This document shows positions 1 through 32,017 of a stretch of 64,000 nt of DNA, piece by piece. The notes beneath the pieces are model-generated. The model was not told where the DNA came from. It worked only from the letters and a program-made list of their open reading frames with translations, and made no database searches. Location: positions 61,348,085 through 61,412,084 of the forward strand of contig CM037777.1 of the NCBI GenBank assembly GCA_021229015.1, written 5' to 3'. A program made the position numbers and the translations under genes. How positions within the stretch are numbered: position 1 is the stretch's first letter; each line of letters starts with the position of its first letter. The DNA comes from Solen grandis (Eukaryota > Mollusca > Bivalvia > Adapedonta > Solenidae).

Positions 1-1205
1 GAACAGGGCAGAACAACATGTTAATATAGTTTAAGTATAATAGCTCATCGTCACGTGAATAATGTAAATACATGTACATGCAACGCTGTGGGCCCACAAC
101 CAAGTGAAGTGTTTGGACCGAAACACCAACACTTTCATTATAGATGCCTCTCAACCAAAGACTTATTAAACAAAGATTGACACTTAGTCTAAATCTCACA
201 AATGCGCGTATGTCTACACATTATTTTCCACTGGCTTTTACAGGAGTTTCCTATCTCTTTTTGCTATACGGTAACGTTTTATACACATAATGCAATAAGT
301 CTTCAGTATTTAGGATCTGCATAATAAACAGTTTTTAAAATACTATTACACAGTTTATGAGCAATTCGCCTAAGATGTGTGAGTGCTATATACCCAACGA
401 CAGTGTTTTCGTTTGTTGGCGACTTACTGCCTTTTTCCGATATCACGCCGTGGGTAAATGGCAAGACCTAGTAACATTTATTGCCATCGGGTCAATTATT
501 TCTTGAACTACGCAATGCAAAGAATACCTCCTGATATAACAAATGCTGCGCGCTCGTGAAAATATGAAAATCGTATCACTTCGAGATGAGATATTTTCCA
601 TATTCACTCAAAACAAACATTCTTTGTATATCATACTGCACAAGTATCGTACACAAATCAAAGATGTGGACATAAAATGTCCATGAAGACAGAAGACAGT
701 CCGTCTTTTAACTGAACACTATTTAAAAAGAAAAATAAATCAACAGTTGAGAATACTCGTATTTATGATTTTGTCATATACGTAAAATGAAAGAAATGAT
801 ATTCAGAGACTTGTTATTTGTATGTTACAGAAATATAGCCAAGGAAAACAATTTCAGCGATTTAATTATGTTTCTGTTATTTTATTCATTTCTCAAATGA
901 CAATGCAACATACGTGTCTTTGCCTATACGAGAAATCGGTCATCTGTCCCATTATATCATACGTGTGACCAATATGTCACGTGTAACCTAGTGACACATA
1001 AAGTAGTTTGTGATTGGATTCTTACACTGCAAACATGAGATGTCTTCGAACAAACTGCCAATCAAGCATGACACTGCAAGGAGACGGCGTATATACTGAA
1101 ATGTCCATTTCTCTTTGACCATGCACAATCGCTACATATATTTATAAGCATGGAAATCACCTCGGCGAATTGATTGGTTTATATAAAATCGTTACATGTT
1201 GGCAT
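1..1205. other. Non-coding flank, little recognisable
   Basis: AT-rich sequence with no supportable exon. Positions about 205-262 resemble 39615-39665 and, inverted, 30955-31020, so this is a scrap of a dispersed repeat. Further 3' exons of the minus-strand DUF7044/DUF7042 gene would be expected at or beyond this side, but none could be matched in frame. Confidence 0.5.
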
Positions 1206-1415
1206 TTAAGGTAAACCATCCATCATAAAATTATAATCATGGTCCTACAAATGCTTAAAAAGACATTGGGGCAGATACTAGCATCAGCATCCACTAAGTG
1301 GACTTAGAGGTTCATTTTCTCTAAGGCTATAAAGGCTTGCATTTACTATATATAAAATTCTCACGATCACTTGACTGACCATGATCACAATTTAATGACG
1401 GACGGACTACCTTAA
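1206..1415. mobile_element. TTAAGGTAATCC inverted-repeat MITE, copy 1
   Basis: A non-autonomous element of about 200 bp. The left end begins TTAAGGTAAACCATCCATCA and the right end is its diverged reverse complement ending CTTAA. The interior carries the family's 'aaggcttgcatttact' segment. Six more copies occur in the window. All ends touch TTAA, either a TTAA target duplication or part of the terminal repeat. Confidence 0.8.
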
Positions 1416-1887
1416 TACCACATTATTTAGCATAAATATCACCCAGGTATATCGATTTTTGGTTTGTAAAATCGCTACATGTTGACATTTAAATACCATG
1501 ATGTGGCAATTATCGAGGCATGGCGCTTTCTGTGGATGCGTTCAATTCTCTGTCCTGTACAGCTGTTCTTTATCAGCCACAACAACAAGAGTATTTGAAC
1601 AGACATCTGTTATTAAAGGTTCCAAAAACGATGTTATGTATAACGACTTACAGCACCTATTATTCGTTGATGAATAGTGCGGATTTTGATAATGGCAGCA
1701 AGTGTTCCAAATCTGGAACAATTAAAGACACAATGACTTTTCATTTATAGAAAGATCTACATTGCTTCTGTGAGTGAATACAAATCAAGTTCATTTGTAG
1801 AATACTGATACATACATAACACTCTGTACAATTCTACGGCGTTAAAGCATTTTACTTGTGCATTTAGGAAATAGGGAAATCGGTAAC
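1416..1887. other. Intergenic or intronic DNA, nothing recognised
   Basis: A 76-codon plus-strand ORF at 1520-1750 has no recognisable domain and no splice or promoter context, so it is not called as a gene. No repeat family seen elsewhere in the window was matched here. Confidence 0.4.
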
Positions 1888-2344
1888 AGTGGAGCCATAC
1901 CACGTATTATATGACGTCATTTTAAGCTATTGTGAAAAGAATATTTTGCATCGATTCAGAAGGGAAAACTACTTGAGTATTTTATTTCTTTATCAAATTT
2001 AATGGATTGTGCCCTACACATAGGACCCAGTGATTCTTTTGTTAGTTGTACAGTTTTTCCTAACATTTTGGAAAACCTTCGAAGTTTGTGAAATTGTGTC
2101 TGCTAACACGTGAAGCAGTGAATAAGTCATGTTTTCCCGAATGTTCAGAAATACTGTACATCTGAAGAAAAAAAGAGTCATTGGGGCTTATTGTGTCGTG
2201 CATAATTTCCAGCTTCGCATGTGCTATACCCATCAAAATTGGTGAAGAAATAACCTACAGCAGTTTTCTTTTTCGAATCGAGGCAAATTATGCTCCTTGT
2301 GGTAGCTTAAAATGACGTCATAAACCACGTGGTATGGCCACACT
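1888..2344. mobile_element. Foldback element with roughly 80-bp inverted ends, copy 1
   Basis: The left end (1888 on: GCCATACCACG, then ATGACGTCATTTTAAGCT) is the imperfect reverse complement of the right end near 2265-2344. The same ends bound a larger copy at 9071-10005. No coding capacity. Its right edge lies about 12 nt from the GTAAGT donor of the exon at 2357-2469. No target duplication could be recognised. Confidence 0.75.
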
Positions 2345-2356
2345 AAAAACACTTAC

Positions 2357-22748
<20,392 letters not shown>

Positions 22749-23981
22749 CTGGAGATAGAGACAAACAGATGCATGAATAGAACAGAACATAACAGAAACT
22801 TTACTTCAACATAAACTATACAGTTTCTAGTCGTAATTAATACAAAACATATACATGTACATACAATTTTCGCGTGAACCATACAACGAACACTCAGCTA
22901 TAAAGATAAAATATTCATAACAAAAAGAATCAAAATCTGACGCTTTCTTTTCCCGACGACAGTCAAAGTGAATTTAACACAAAGGAGTTGAACTAAAACA
23001 TATTTTCTAGATAATATTTTGGATCATTGCATTGCGAATTATGAAAGCCTCATAAACATATTTTAACAATCGTTTGATTACTGATGTAGTAGAACACTGT
23101 AACAAGTCAACCAACTTGAAAACACTTGGACGTTAATAGTAATAAGAATTTATATGCTTTTTTCGAATATTTTTATAAATTGGACAGACAAGCAAAAAGT
23201 GGAATTCATAGAATAGAATGTGGTGTTCCCTGAACGTCTATTTGCAAAATTCACACCTAATTATGTAGAGGGGATAAAAGGGTCCTCCATGTGGTATGTA
23301 ATTCTTAATTACCTGTAAATTCTGGAGTAAAGTGATAGCTGTCATAATAGGTATCATAGTCCACAATATAAGGATATTTTTATTTATAAGAATGGCTAAA
23401 TTGTGACATAAAAGTAATACTATATGAATGTATATTTTGTTTTCTATGAAGATCAAACTATTTATAGCACATATTGAAATAGCAATCCATTTACATCAAC
23501 ATCAAAAAAAAAAACAAAAAAAAAAATGACCGCAAAGTCTAGAGTCAACGTATGGTGCTAGGCGCAGATCTTGGTAATAAGGAAACATTTAAATATGGAT
23601 GGGAAACTACTTCAGATCATTTTTTCAGTGTACATGTAATTATAACTTTTTTTTCTGATATAATTTCATAAATGAATAAGATATGTTCTTCTAGAGTCTG
23701 AAGGCTAGCTTTAATTCGAATATTGAGAGGCTCTTACATAATTGATATCTCCCATAACCTAATTAGAGACAATCATAACTTATATTTGAGAGCTAGGGAA
23801 ATGAAATTTGAGACGACTACGAGCAGCAAGACTAATTATTTCAGAATATTGCTCTTTCTTCCAATATATCTTCTTAAATATCTAAAATGCGCTTAACAAT
23901 GCCTTGTTTTTCTTCTTTCTTTCTTTTAATAAAATACCACAAGTTCTAGTAAGAAAACTGGAATACACTCGTACCTTACTG
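22749..23981. other. Upstream intron of the split gene
   Basis: AT-rich DNA with an A-rich run at about 23504-23526. Apart from the candidate microexon at 23313-23338, no exon was recognised. Confidence 0.4.
23313..23338 (-). CDS. Possible microexon upstream of exon A
   Basis: The minus strand reads CAG|CTATCACTTTACTC...TTTACAG|GTAATT. The donor is strong and ends in phase 1, as exon A requires. Read longer, the same frame gives a Tyr/Asp-rich peptide back to about 23375, but it has no ATG or AG acceptor before an in-frame TAA. Only the 26-nt version has both splice signals. It could be chance. Confidence 0.2.
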
Positions 23982-24172
23982 TGTACGTTGAACCTCATTA
24001 GCGACCACCTGTATTAAGCGGTCATCATGCATTTAGCGGTCAGTTTTAATATTTGTTCAACCTATATCATTTTGTTATATGCTTGATCTTCTTTTAGCGT
24101 CCACCACTGAGCAGTCACTTTCTCTTGTTTCATTGACTGACCGCTTAAGGCAAGTAATGACTGTAACTGTTT
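23982..24172. repeat. TTAAGCGGTCA dispersed repeat, copy 3
   Basis: Starts GTTGAACCTCATTAGCGACC, holds TTAAGCGGTCA and GACCGCTTAAGG inverted motifs, and ends near AATGACTGTAA. Same family as the copies at 3085 and 5947. Confidence 0.7.
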
Positions 24173-24329
24173 TCAAACTGAAATACAGTGAACTGGCGGT
24201 TATCGGAGCACCATGCCTATTCCGAAATATATTCTAGTCCCTACACAAGTTTAATTACTTTCAATGAAACTTAATATGCAATAATGTTCTCTCGTTTGTC
24301 CGAGCAAAGCGATTTTCCGAGAATTTTGT

Positions 24330-26935
24330 AATAATGATGAAAACTATGCATTAGATCTTTATAAAACCTTATCATTTGTCTCTTCAAAATTCAGAAAGGC
24401 CAACATATGGATTACTGGTGATCTAAACCTTCCTGACATACAGTGGCAGAACAGAAGCATAATGGGCCATCAGTACAAAAAAATCCATTAACGAACAATT
24501 TCTCCTCCTTGAATCCGAACTTGATCTTGCCCAAATTGTCAACTTTCCAACCAGAGGTAATAACACACTTGATGTGTTCTTTTCTAATCGACCAGAACTG
24601 ATTAACAGGTGTTCAGCCATACCAGGCATAAGTGATCACCACGCTATCTTCGTGGACTCAAATCTTTGTGCTCCTCGACACAAACAACCTAAACGCACAG
24701 TTCTTATGTGGGGGAAAGCAAACGCAGACATCTTTAAGAGCAAATGCAAAACCCTTTCAGACCTACTCATTCATTTAATCCAGAATACACCCAATATAAA
24801 TATTATCTGGGATATCTTCAAAACTGGCTGCCACCAGATCTTGGAAGAAGAAGTCCCATCACGTCAAAGTGCCCAAAGGTTCAATCAGGCTTGGATCAGC
24901 AGAGACATCCGCCGACTAACAAGACTGAAGCGTCGCTGGTTCAGGAGAGCCAAGAAATCCAATTTCCCTACTGTCTGGGCCAAATAGGCTAAAATCAAAC
25001 GTAAGCTCAATCAACCTGTAGGAGAGCCCATGAGACCCATGTAGCTACCATGTTAAGTGAGGACCATGCAAACCCCAAAGTCTTCTGGAATTATATCAAA
25101 TCCAGAAAGAAAGATAACTTTGGTGTGTCACCCTTAAAAATAGACGGTGTCACTTACAACGCAGCTAAGCAGAAAGCTGATATACTAAATCAGCAGTTCA
25201 CTTCTGTCTTCTCTAAAGAAGATGAGTCTGTTCAACCAACTCTTCCACCCAGTAAAACTCCCTCAGCAAGATCCATCTTAGTCACAGAACAAGGAGTACT
25301 AAAACTCCTACAGGGTCTAAAACCACATAAAGCTGCTGGCCCAGACAAGATTTCTTCTAGACTTCTGAAGCTTGCTGCTGTTCAACTTACTCCAGGACTC
25401 ACCAGGTTCTTCCAGCTCTCTGTTGACCAAGGTAAAGTACCTTCTGACTGGAAAACGGCAATAGTTTCCCCAGTCTTCAAAAAGGGAAACCGCTCCATTC
25501 CTTCAAACTACCGTCCAATTTCTCTAACTTCTGTAACATGCAAACTCTTAGAACACATCATCTTCAGTCACATCATATCACACTTTGATACTTTTCACAT
25601 TCTTACTGATTTCCAGCATGGCTTTCGTAAGAGACGTTCATGTGACTCTCAGCTTATTCTCACAGTAAATGATCTTGCCAAGGGCATCAACAAAAATCAG
25701 CAGATTGATGCCATCCTTTTAGACTTCAGTAAGGCATTTGATAAAGTCAGCAATTGCCGCCTCCTCAAAAAACTTGACTATTATGGAATCCGGGGCTCCA
25801 CCCATTCCTGGATAGCTGATTTTCTTTCATGTCGAACTCAACAGGTTGTCCTCGATGGTGCAAGTTCAGAGATCTCATCAGTCACGTCTGGTGTCCCGCA
25901 GGGCCCCGCTTCTTTTTCTGTTGTACACCCTTAGTCACGTCAACAGTCCGTCTGTTCGCAGATGACTGTCTAATGTACAGACTTATCAGAAATCACGATG
26001 ACACCAGACAGCTCCAACACGATCTTGTTTGCCTGCAGGCCTGGGAACGTGAATGGCTCATGTCATTCAACCCCGATAAATGCGAAATCATCCACATCAG
26101 TAACAAACGAAATATTATTAATTCCACTTACACCATCCATGGCACTCAACTAAAATGTTCAAACCAGTCTAAATATCTTGGAGTCACTATTACACCAGAT
26201 CTTTCTTGGAAAACCCATATAAACAATACTACAAAAAAGGCTAACTCCACCATTTCTTTCATACGCAGTAATATAAAATCTAGTTCTCCCAGTGCAAAGG
26301 CAACAGCCTATAAAACCTATGTCCGTCCCATATTCGAATATGCTTCCACTGTGTGGTCCCCATTTTCTGTCACTCATATAAACCAGTTGGAAATGATCCA
26401 ACGTAGAGCAGCTAGGTTTGTGAGGAATGACTACAGACGTACAAGCTCAGTCACAGCCATGCTTCATGAACTAAAATGGGACACTCTACAACACAGACGT
26501 GACATAGCTAGGGCCACCATGCTTTACAGAATAAAGCACAACCTTATTGATATTATCCCAGATCCCCCACTACTACATTCCAGATCCACTAGACCCCATA
26601 ATCAACAATTTATTCAAATACCATGCAGTAAGTTCCATCTTCCAATACAGCTTCTTTCCATCTAGCATTGTTCTATGGAACCGCTTACTGCAAGATGCCA
26701 TCAGCCAACCTACAATTGAGGGTTTTAAGGCTGTTCTGGCTGACATCCATTCATTCTAGACAAAACCCTGTTTTTAACTTTTTAAAACTTTTTAACTTTT
26801 GTACAAATATATATGTGTATTCTTTTTTTAGATTAACATATCCCCTCTCAGCTACACATGTATAGTCTTAGCCAAATCGCGAATATACTCTTCATAGAGT
26901 GAGGCGATCGCTGAAGATGATGATCATGATGATGA
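24330..26935 (+). mobile_element. Non-LTR retrotransposon (LINE-2 of this window)
   Basis: The best preserved LINE here. The endonuclease end (24410-24660) shows GDLNLPDIQW, LDVFFS and an intact SDHHAIF. 24574-24987 is the linker, with FNQAWISRDIRRL. 25050-25934 holds RT motifs AAGPDKISS, NYRPISLTS, FQHGFRKRRSC, LLDFSKAFDKV and GVPQG. A short deletion at about 25900-25935 removes the usual LGPLLFLLYINDL box and shifts the frame. 25829-26665 resumes with RLFADDC (intact catalytic DD), CEIIHISNK, KYLGVTI and VRPIFEYASTVW. The end carries PSSIVLWNRLL. The 3' tail ends in GATGATGATC-type repeats at about 26930. Frameshifts make it inactive. Jockey/CR1-like superfamily is likely. Confidence 0.88.
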
Positions 26936-27029
26936 TCGATCGAGCTTCTTTTCATAATCGCCTCATGATCATCAAAGACACTAGAATAGTAAAAGCTTAT
27001 TATGCGCCATTATAGTGATAATCTTTTAA

Positions 27030-27960
27030 TCAAGGCAATATATCAGTAGGGTGTGAAAGGTTGTGATAACGGATATAAAAATTGGGTTGCAAGTGTTAAA
27101 CATCTTTTAGAAACTTATGGATTTGGTTATGTTTTTAATTGTGTGCAATGTTTAGATATTAAAACGTTTCAGAATATTTTTAAACAAAGAGTAATTGACA
27201 ATTTTATATAGTCGTGGACTACACATCTCTCAGCCCCTCACCGCTGTGGGTTCGAATCCCGGTAGGGACTTCGGACTTTTCATGTGAGGAAGCCTTCCAG
27301 CTGGCTTGCGGTAGGTCGGTGGTTCTACCCGAGTACCTCTGTGTGCTCGGGGTCTTCCTCCATCTGTAATTAGCTGGACGTCGCTCTATGATTGAAATAT
27401 TATCGCAGCGACGGTAAACCCCAATACAACAACAACAACAACAATTTTATACAACAGTGGCATGTTTCTATTGAAGGAAGCTCAGTTTTACTTAACTACA
27501 ATTTGTTTAAAAACAAGTTTGAATATGAGTCGTATTTAGATATATTGCCATACTCGTAAAGATGTTTATTTTCCAGAAATAGATTCTCCTCGCTTTCCCT
27601 GAGAATTCAGACAGGTAGATTTGCTCAAAATAGATTAGCTCGTAACGAACGAATTTGTCTCAATTGTGATTCTGATGACATTGAAGATGAATATCATTTT
27701 ATTTGTATATGTAAATGTTTTCACGAATATAAGAAAATTAATTTTTAGAACTTCTGAAATCAACTGATAAAAAGACTTTGTTAAATTTATGCAAATTTAT
27801 TAAGGAGGCTTTTAGCAAGAGGAAAAATAACCAAATGATTAATTAGGGTGTTCATTCCCACTACACTTCTTAATTTAGTTACGTGATTTTGTATTGACGA
27901 AAACTGTAATTATGATATTGTATTGAAGATGATGCACTATGTACAAATCTGAATAAAAAT
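27030..27960 (+). mobile_element. LINE 3' end (C-terminal region only), split by a SINE
   Basis: 27047-27197 translates to a LINE C-terminal region (YKNWVASVKHLLETYGFGYV, IFKQRVIDNFI). After the SINE it resumes with QWHVSIEGSS, RIQTGRFAQN, RICLNC and EYHFICIC, the conserved post-RT segment with a C..C..H..C knuckle. Stops occur after about 27745. The RT itself is missing (5' truncation). It resembles the C-terminus of the minus-strand LINE at 46.7-47.5 kb. Confidence 0.75.
27198..27451 (+). repeat. tRNA-derived SINE with 11-bp target duplication, nested in LINE
   Basis: The body 27209-27440 has a B-box-like GTGGGTTCGAATCCCGG, the conserved core (GGAAGCCTTCCAGCTGGCTT), AATTAGCTGGACGTCGC and a (CAA)n tail. 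The exact duplication ACAATTTTATA stands at 27198-27208 and 27441-27451. The head is 5'-truncated compared with the copy at 5720. Confidence 0.92.
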
Positions 27961-29596
27961 ATGTTCTGTTCTATAAAACAGAATAATGCTGAAACCTAGT
28001 ACAATGTGTATGCATGTGTGGGGGGACCTCATACCTTAATCTAATACGGTTTGTACCTCGGTCTGTATATGCAGAGCGTCGTCTTTCCGAGGTATTCATT
28101 TTTGTACCTCGGTATTCAATTCAAATTCAAATACTAACCCAAAACCAAACCAAGCCACACAAATTGAGACTAACCTAACCGAAATTCTTTCCCTTAGCCT
28201 AACCCAAATACTGAAAATGACAAACCGATGCCAGAGTTTTCTACCTCTCAACGATAGGTGTTTGTATACGTAGTGTGTGTGTGTGGGGGGGGGGGGTCCA
28301 TGGCCTTGTGATGTAGAAATCTTGTACCTCGGAAGATATGGTCATATCAATTTCGATACACACAGAAAACATAATTAATTCAGTGTGTGCCAGTGAACTT
28401 GACAAGTATACGCACAAGGTAAGGGAACCTTTATAAGCATTTCACTGACCTTTTATGTGCCAATATACCAGGCTGTCCTATAATTCCTAGACAAAGAATA
28501 TACTCAAAGGTAGGAAGGTGGGTAGGTATGTAGCCATTTGTTTGAACAGAAGGCATTGTGCCCATGAGTTTGCAATATGAAAATGGCAGACGTTTACATA
28601 AACAAACAAAAAAAATTATCATATGACAGTAAATATAAATATCAAAATTAAGCATGCATGTCTAGTAAAGTTGTATTTTATAAAAATAGCGGGTCTTCTC
28701 ACATACATACATACATACATACATACATACGAGTACATGAATACATACATGCGCAATGTTATATACTAAGTATTAACTATTGTAGGTTATAATCATGATC
28801 ACAAAAACACTAGTTATTAGTAGAAAGCAAAAAATATAACCGATATATATTCACCTTTATATAATGCTATTTGTAAAAAAAAAAAACTGAGAAAATTAAG
28901 AAATACATCGAGCTCCAATAGCTATGTGGCACGCGAAAACTCCGACTCCATCTTTGATTTCAATTTCCCGCATTTTCTATTTTAACTCCATATGTAATGG
29001 TTATGGGTCTATCAATATATATGAATCAAATGTATTCTTCATTCGGGAAAATGAAGCTATTTTACATAATATAAACAATTTATAAATTTGCAATATATTA
29101 TTTTCAAATGGTCCTATATATCATATATGTAATGCATTTAGCTCACCTATTTCTGGTATATGCAACATTAAAATAGCTGCATATATTTTCAGCCATTCCG
29201 AAAGAAAAACCATGGTGGAGAAAAGCACTTTTACTCTGAAACCACTGTCATTAAATTCATAATCTGTATTATGTATAGTCCGTGTAAATGTCTACCGAAG
29301 AGAGGAATATAGCGTGACATGGTTTTGTTTTTTATATATCTTGATTTCAAAGGATTTTGAACAATTGAAACTCGGTTACGGAACAACGCACATCTGACTT
29401 TTGAAACAATATCGTGTTCTTAATCTTAAATACCACTAGTCATACACGTGGAATACTTTTCACGGCCAATGTGAATACAGGTGTATACATACTTATATTT
29501 ATGCATTGTGTAGATCTAATGACATTTTGTTAATAAAAGTTAAGAGAATGTTTTATTGTCGACAGAATGTGCACTTATACGAAGGTACACTAGAAA
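27961..29596. other. Non-coding DNA with simple repeats
   Basis: TGTACCTCGG recurs at about 28051, 28103 and 28324 and its partner CCGAGGTA at 28087, suggesting a decayed inverted-repeat element at 28045-28345. A (GT)n-G11 tract lies at 28276-28297 and a (CATA)n run at 28702-28730. The rest is unmatched AT-rich DNA. Confidence 0.5.
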
Positions 29597-30029
29597 GTAT
29601 CGTCGGAAAAATACGCTTTGCTTCTTTATCGACCGTGAGATATTTGGTAGCAAAACTTCGTTAACATGAATTATTAATTAGGTATATCACCGGATCCGTT
29701 GCAGAGACAACACGGCAACAGCAGGGATCATTTGACCAATGAAACGGCGCGGGAGTTTGAAAGTTAGCTACGTTCTACAATGTAGAGATGACGTCACGCT
29801 TCAGGGGTCCGTTCCACTTAAGTTCTTACGAAAATCTTCGTAGACGTAAATTAACAGATGTAAAATACATGGTGTATTTTTTCTATGATTTTTTTTAAAT
29901 GATGTGATTGTAAAATGCAATGTAATGGGTCAACTTTCTTCACTTCATATCTTATTGTGAAAAAAATTTCAACGATGAGTATTCAAAATACTATGCGTGA
30001 TTTCATCGGTCAACAAGTAGCTGATTAAT
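29597..30029. other. Possible decayed element upstream of ORF 30030
   Basis: CGTCGGAAAAATACGCTTTG at 29599 resembles the left arm and interior of the element at 7802, and the matching right arm (GTTTTCGACG) appears at about 30107 inside the ORF. A short palindrome TTACGAAAATCTTCGTAGA lies at 29826. The pairing is weak. Confidence 0.35.
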
Positions 30030-30269
30030 ATGCATGAAAACGAAGTTTTGCCAGCTGAAAATCCCACGGTATGTACAGAAGTGATAACGGAATACATACC
30101 GTTGGTTTTCGACGATGATCAGAAAGTGTCTAGTCTGGTATCTTTTTCTTTTCCCAAATCATTGACCAAGGAAATCGATGAATATATGAAGAATATTCTT
30201 GCTGATGACTGCCACTCTTATTCTGGTATAAAAAGGGGATGCAGAATTCAAGCGGGGAAGAAAAATTAA
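30030..30269 (+). CDS. Orphan ORF, 79 codons, function unknown
   Basis: ATG to TAA, starting MHENEVLPAE, with acidic and hydrophobic stretches (EVITEYIPLVFDDD, LTKEIDEYMK) and a basic end (RGCRIQAGKK). Composition is protein-like. No domain was recognised. About 45 bp at 30075-30118 also occurs in the inverted-repeat element at 7870-7916, so the ORF may be part of, or have donated sequence to, a mobile element. No promoter or splice context was identified. Confidence 0.3.
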   Translation: MHENEVLPAENPTVCTEVITEYIPLVFDDDQKVSSLVSFSFPKSLTKEIDEYMKNILADDCHSYSGIKRGCRIQAGKKN

Positions 30270-30689
30270 AGAGAAACGGTGAGGACAACTCTGTAATATA
30301 ATGCTACTTTGGATTGACACATTGAAGATTCGGTTTTTGTCGATTGATATAATGACGAATCCGTAACATATATTGGTATTTGGTCCAATATTTTGTTAAA
30401 CTGGTGTGATATAAAGACAGCTGATTCCATACAAGGTTCAACTGGAATCATATAAAGGAATGTTTGTTTTAATATATTGTCAAAAAGAAATCATATAATG
30501 CTACTTTGGAACATACATTGTAAAAGAATGGTATAAGTCCATGCTCTAGCTCCAGGATATTGGACCTGCTCGTCCTCACTTGTTGCACTGGTTCCATCAG
30601 CTGAGTATGCATCACCCGCCACCCCGTAAACCCTTGATTTGGCACCCTCTGATTTTTACCTTTTTTTCTAAAACCTAAATCAGAACTCC
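30270..30689. other. Non-coding DNA, nothing recognised
   Basis: TAATGCTACTTTGGA recurs at about 30299 and 30496, a short local direct repeat. No other structure was seen. Confidence 0.4.
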
Positions 30690-30885
30690 AGTGGGAACAT
30701 GCCCGACAGTGGATCCGGGGGTTGTGGGTTCGAACCCCATTTTAGGCAGACTTTCTCATGATTACCCAAGCGCAACGTAGTGGTCCAACCCAGGAACCCT
30801 CGAGAGACGTACGTTGTAAAAATTTGTATTCCGATCGACTTAATATGAATTGAGGGAGTGATGATGATGATGATGATGAGGTAAT
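30690..30885 (+). repeat. tRNA-derived SINE-like sequence
   Basis: GTTGTGGGTTCGAACCCCAT at 30720 is a B-box-like block, followed by GGTCCAACCCAGGAACCC. A (GAT)n tail lies at 30860-30881. The A-box half is degraded. The 'ggtccaaccca' phrase recurs near 48950 in another SINE-like region. Confidence 0.6.
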
Positions 30886-30949
30886 TGGTATGTTGAGGCA
30901 CTTTTGGACCGCCAAGATGAGCAATTTTACGTGATTGAGTAATTGGATT

Positions 30950-31235
30950 AGAGAATCGTAGGAACAAAGACTTATTAAACAGAGGTAGGAAATTCCTGTA
31001 AAAACCAGTGGAAAATATTGTGTAGGAACACATCAGATAACTTAATTTTGCAAACTTTAAAAAAGTTTTGAAAAATCACAGAGGAAAATTGAACTATACT
31101 ATAAAATCATCATTTCTCTCATATATGGAATGATTTAAAATTTAATTTATTTGCAACATTCTTTTCAATTTTGATTTAAATTTAGTCAGTGTAGTAGAAA
31201 AAAAAATAACGAACATTACATAACGTTAGTTCCTT
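30950..31235 (+). repeat. Dispersed repeat, inverted partner at 39430-39675
   Basis: Shares CCAGTGGAAAATATTGTGTA, ATCAGATAACTTAATTTT and AATAACGAACATTACAT with the reverse complement of 39430-39675, about 8.4 kb away. A fragment also lies near 205-262. No ORF. Class unknown. Confidence 0.75.
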
Positions 31236-31816
31236 TCAGCAGTTACTTTTTTCAAATTTACATATAACTTGTTTATTACTGAACTTATTTTGATAAATAA
31301 GATATCATTTTGATGATCCTATTGAAAAATACACTTTCCTCTCATATACATGTACTTTCAATATAAATGGAGATATTTGAAAACGTGACTTTGCGATATT
31401 TGGACAATTTGTTACGTGCTTTTGTGAAATTTAGACTAGTTGCCAATCTTTGTTTAATAAGTCAAGTTGGTGTGAACAAATACATTGACTATTGATTGTG
31501 TCGAAAAATAAGGCATTTTAATTTCACATCCGGTTATATTTGTAGTGATTGGCCAGAAGCATTTTGATTGGCCTCGTTTTAGTATATGAATTAACTCACA
31601 TGTATATGTGTATTCTTTGTATAAATTTCAAGCTTTGCACTGCCTGCATAAAAGAGAGACGGTATTTATACATATTTTATGTACATGAAATCATAACATT
31701 TTTGACGATAATGTGATAGTAATATGATTTATAATTATCATTTTGTTGTTGCTCTCATCATCATCATCATCATCATCAATAATAATAATGATAACAACAT
31801 TACGCATTGATGGCCA
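31236..31816. other. Non-coding DNA with short (ATC)n run
   Basis: A (TCA)n run lies at 31755-31778, followed by (AAT)n. Otherwise unmatched. Confidence 0.5.
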
Positions 31817-32017
31817 TTAAGGTAACTCACCCAGTATTTAATTATAACCAGGGTCATTCAAATACATAAAAGACTTCAGTGCAGATGAAAGCACCCATTG
31901 ACTTGGATCTATAGGCTATTTTACTCTATGTATATAAACGCTTGCGTTTTACTGTAAAATTCCCTCAATCACTTGATGGACCATGATCACAATTTAATGC
32001 CGGATGGATTACCTTAA
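31817..32017. mobile_element. TTAAGGTAATCC MITE, copy 3
   Basis: Left TTAAGGTAACTCACCCAGTA, right GATGGATTACCTTAA. The interior has AAAGACTTCAGTGCAGATGA and the 'aacgcttgcgttttact' variant. Confidence 0.8.

Noticed and set aside
1520..1750. 76-codon plus-strand ORF
   Set aside because: No domain, no splice or promoter context, and composition close to the flanks.
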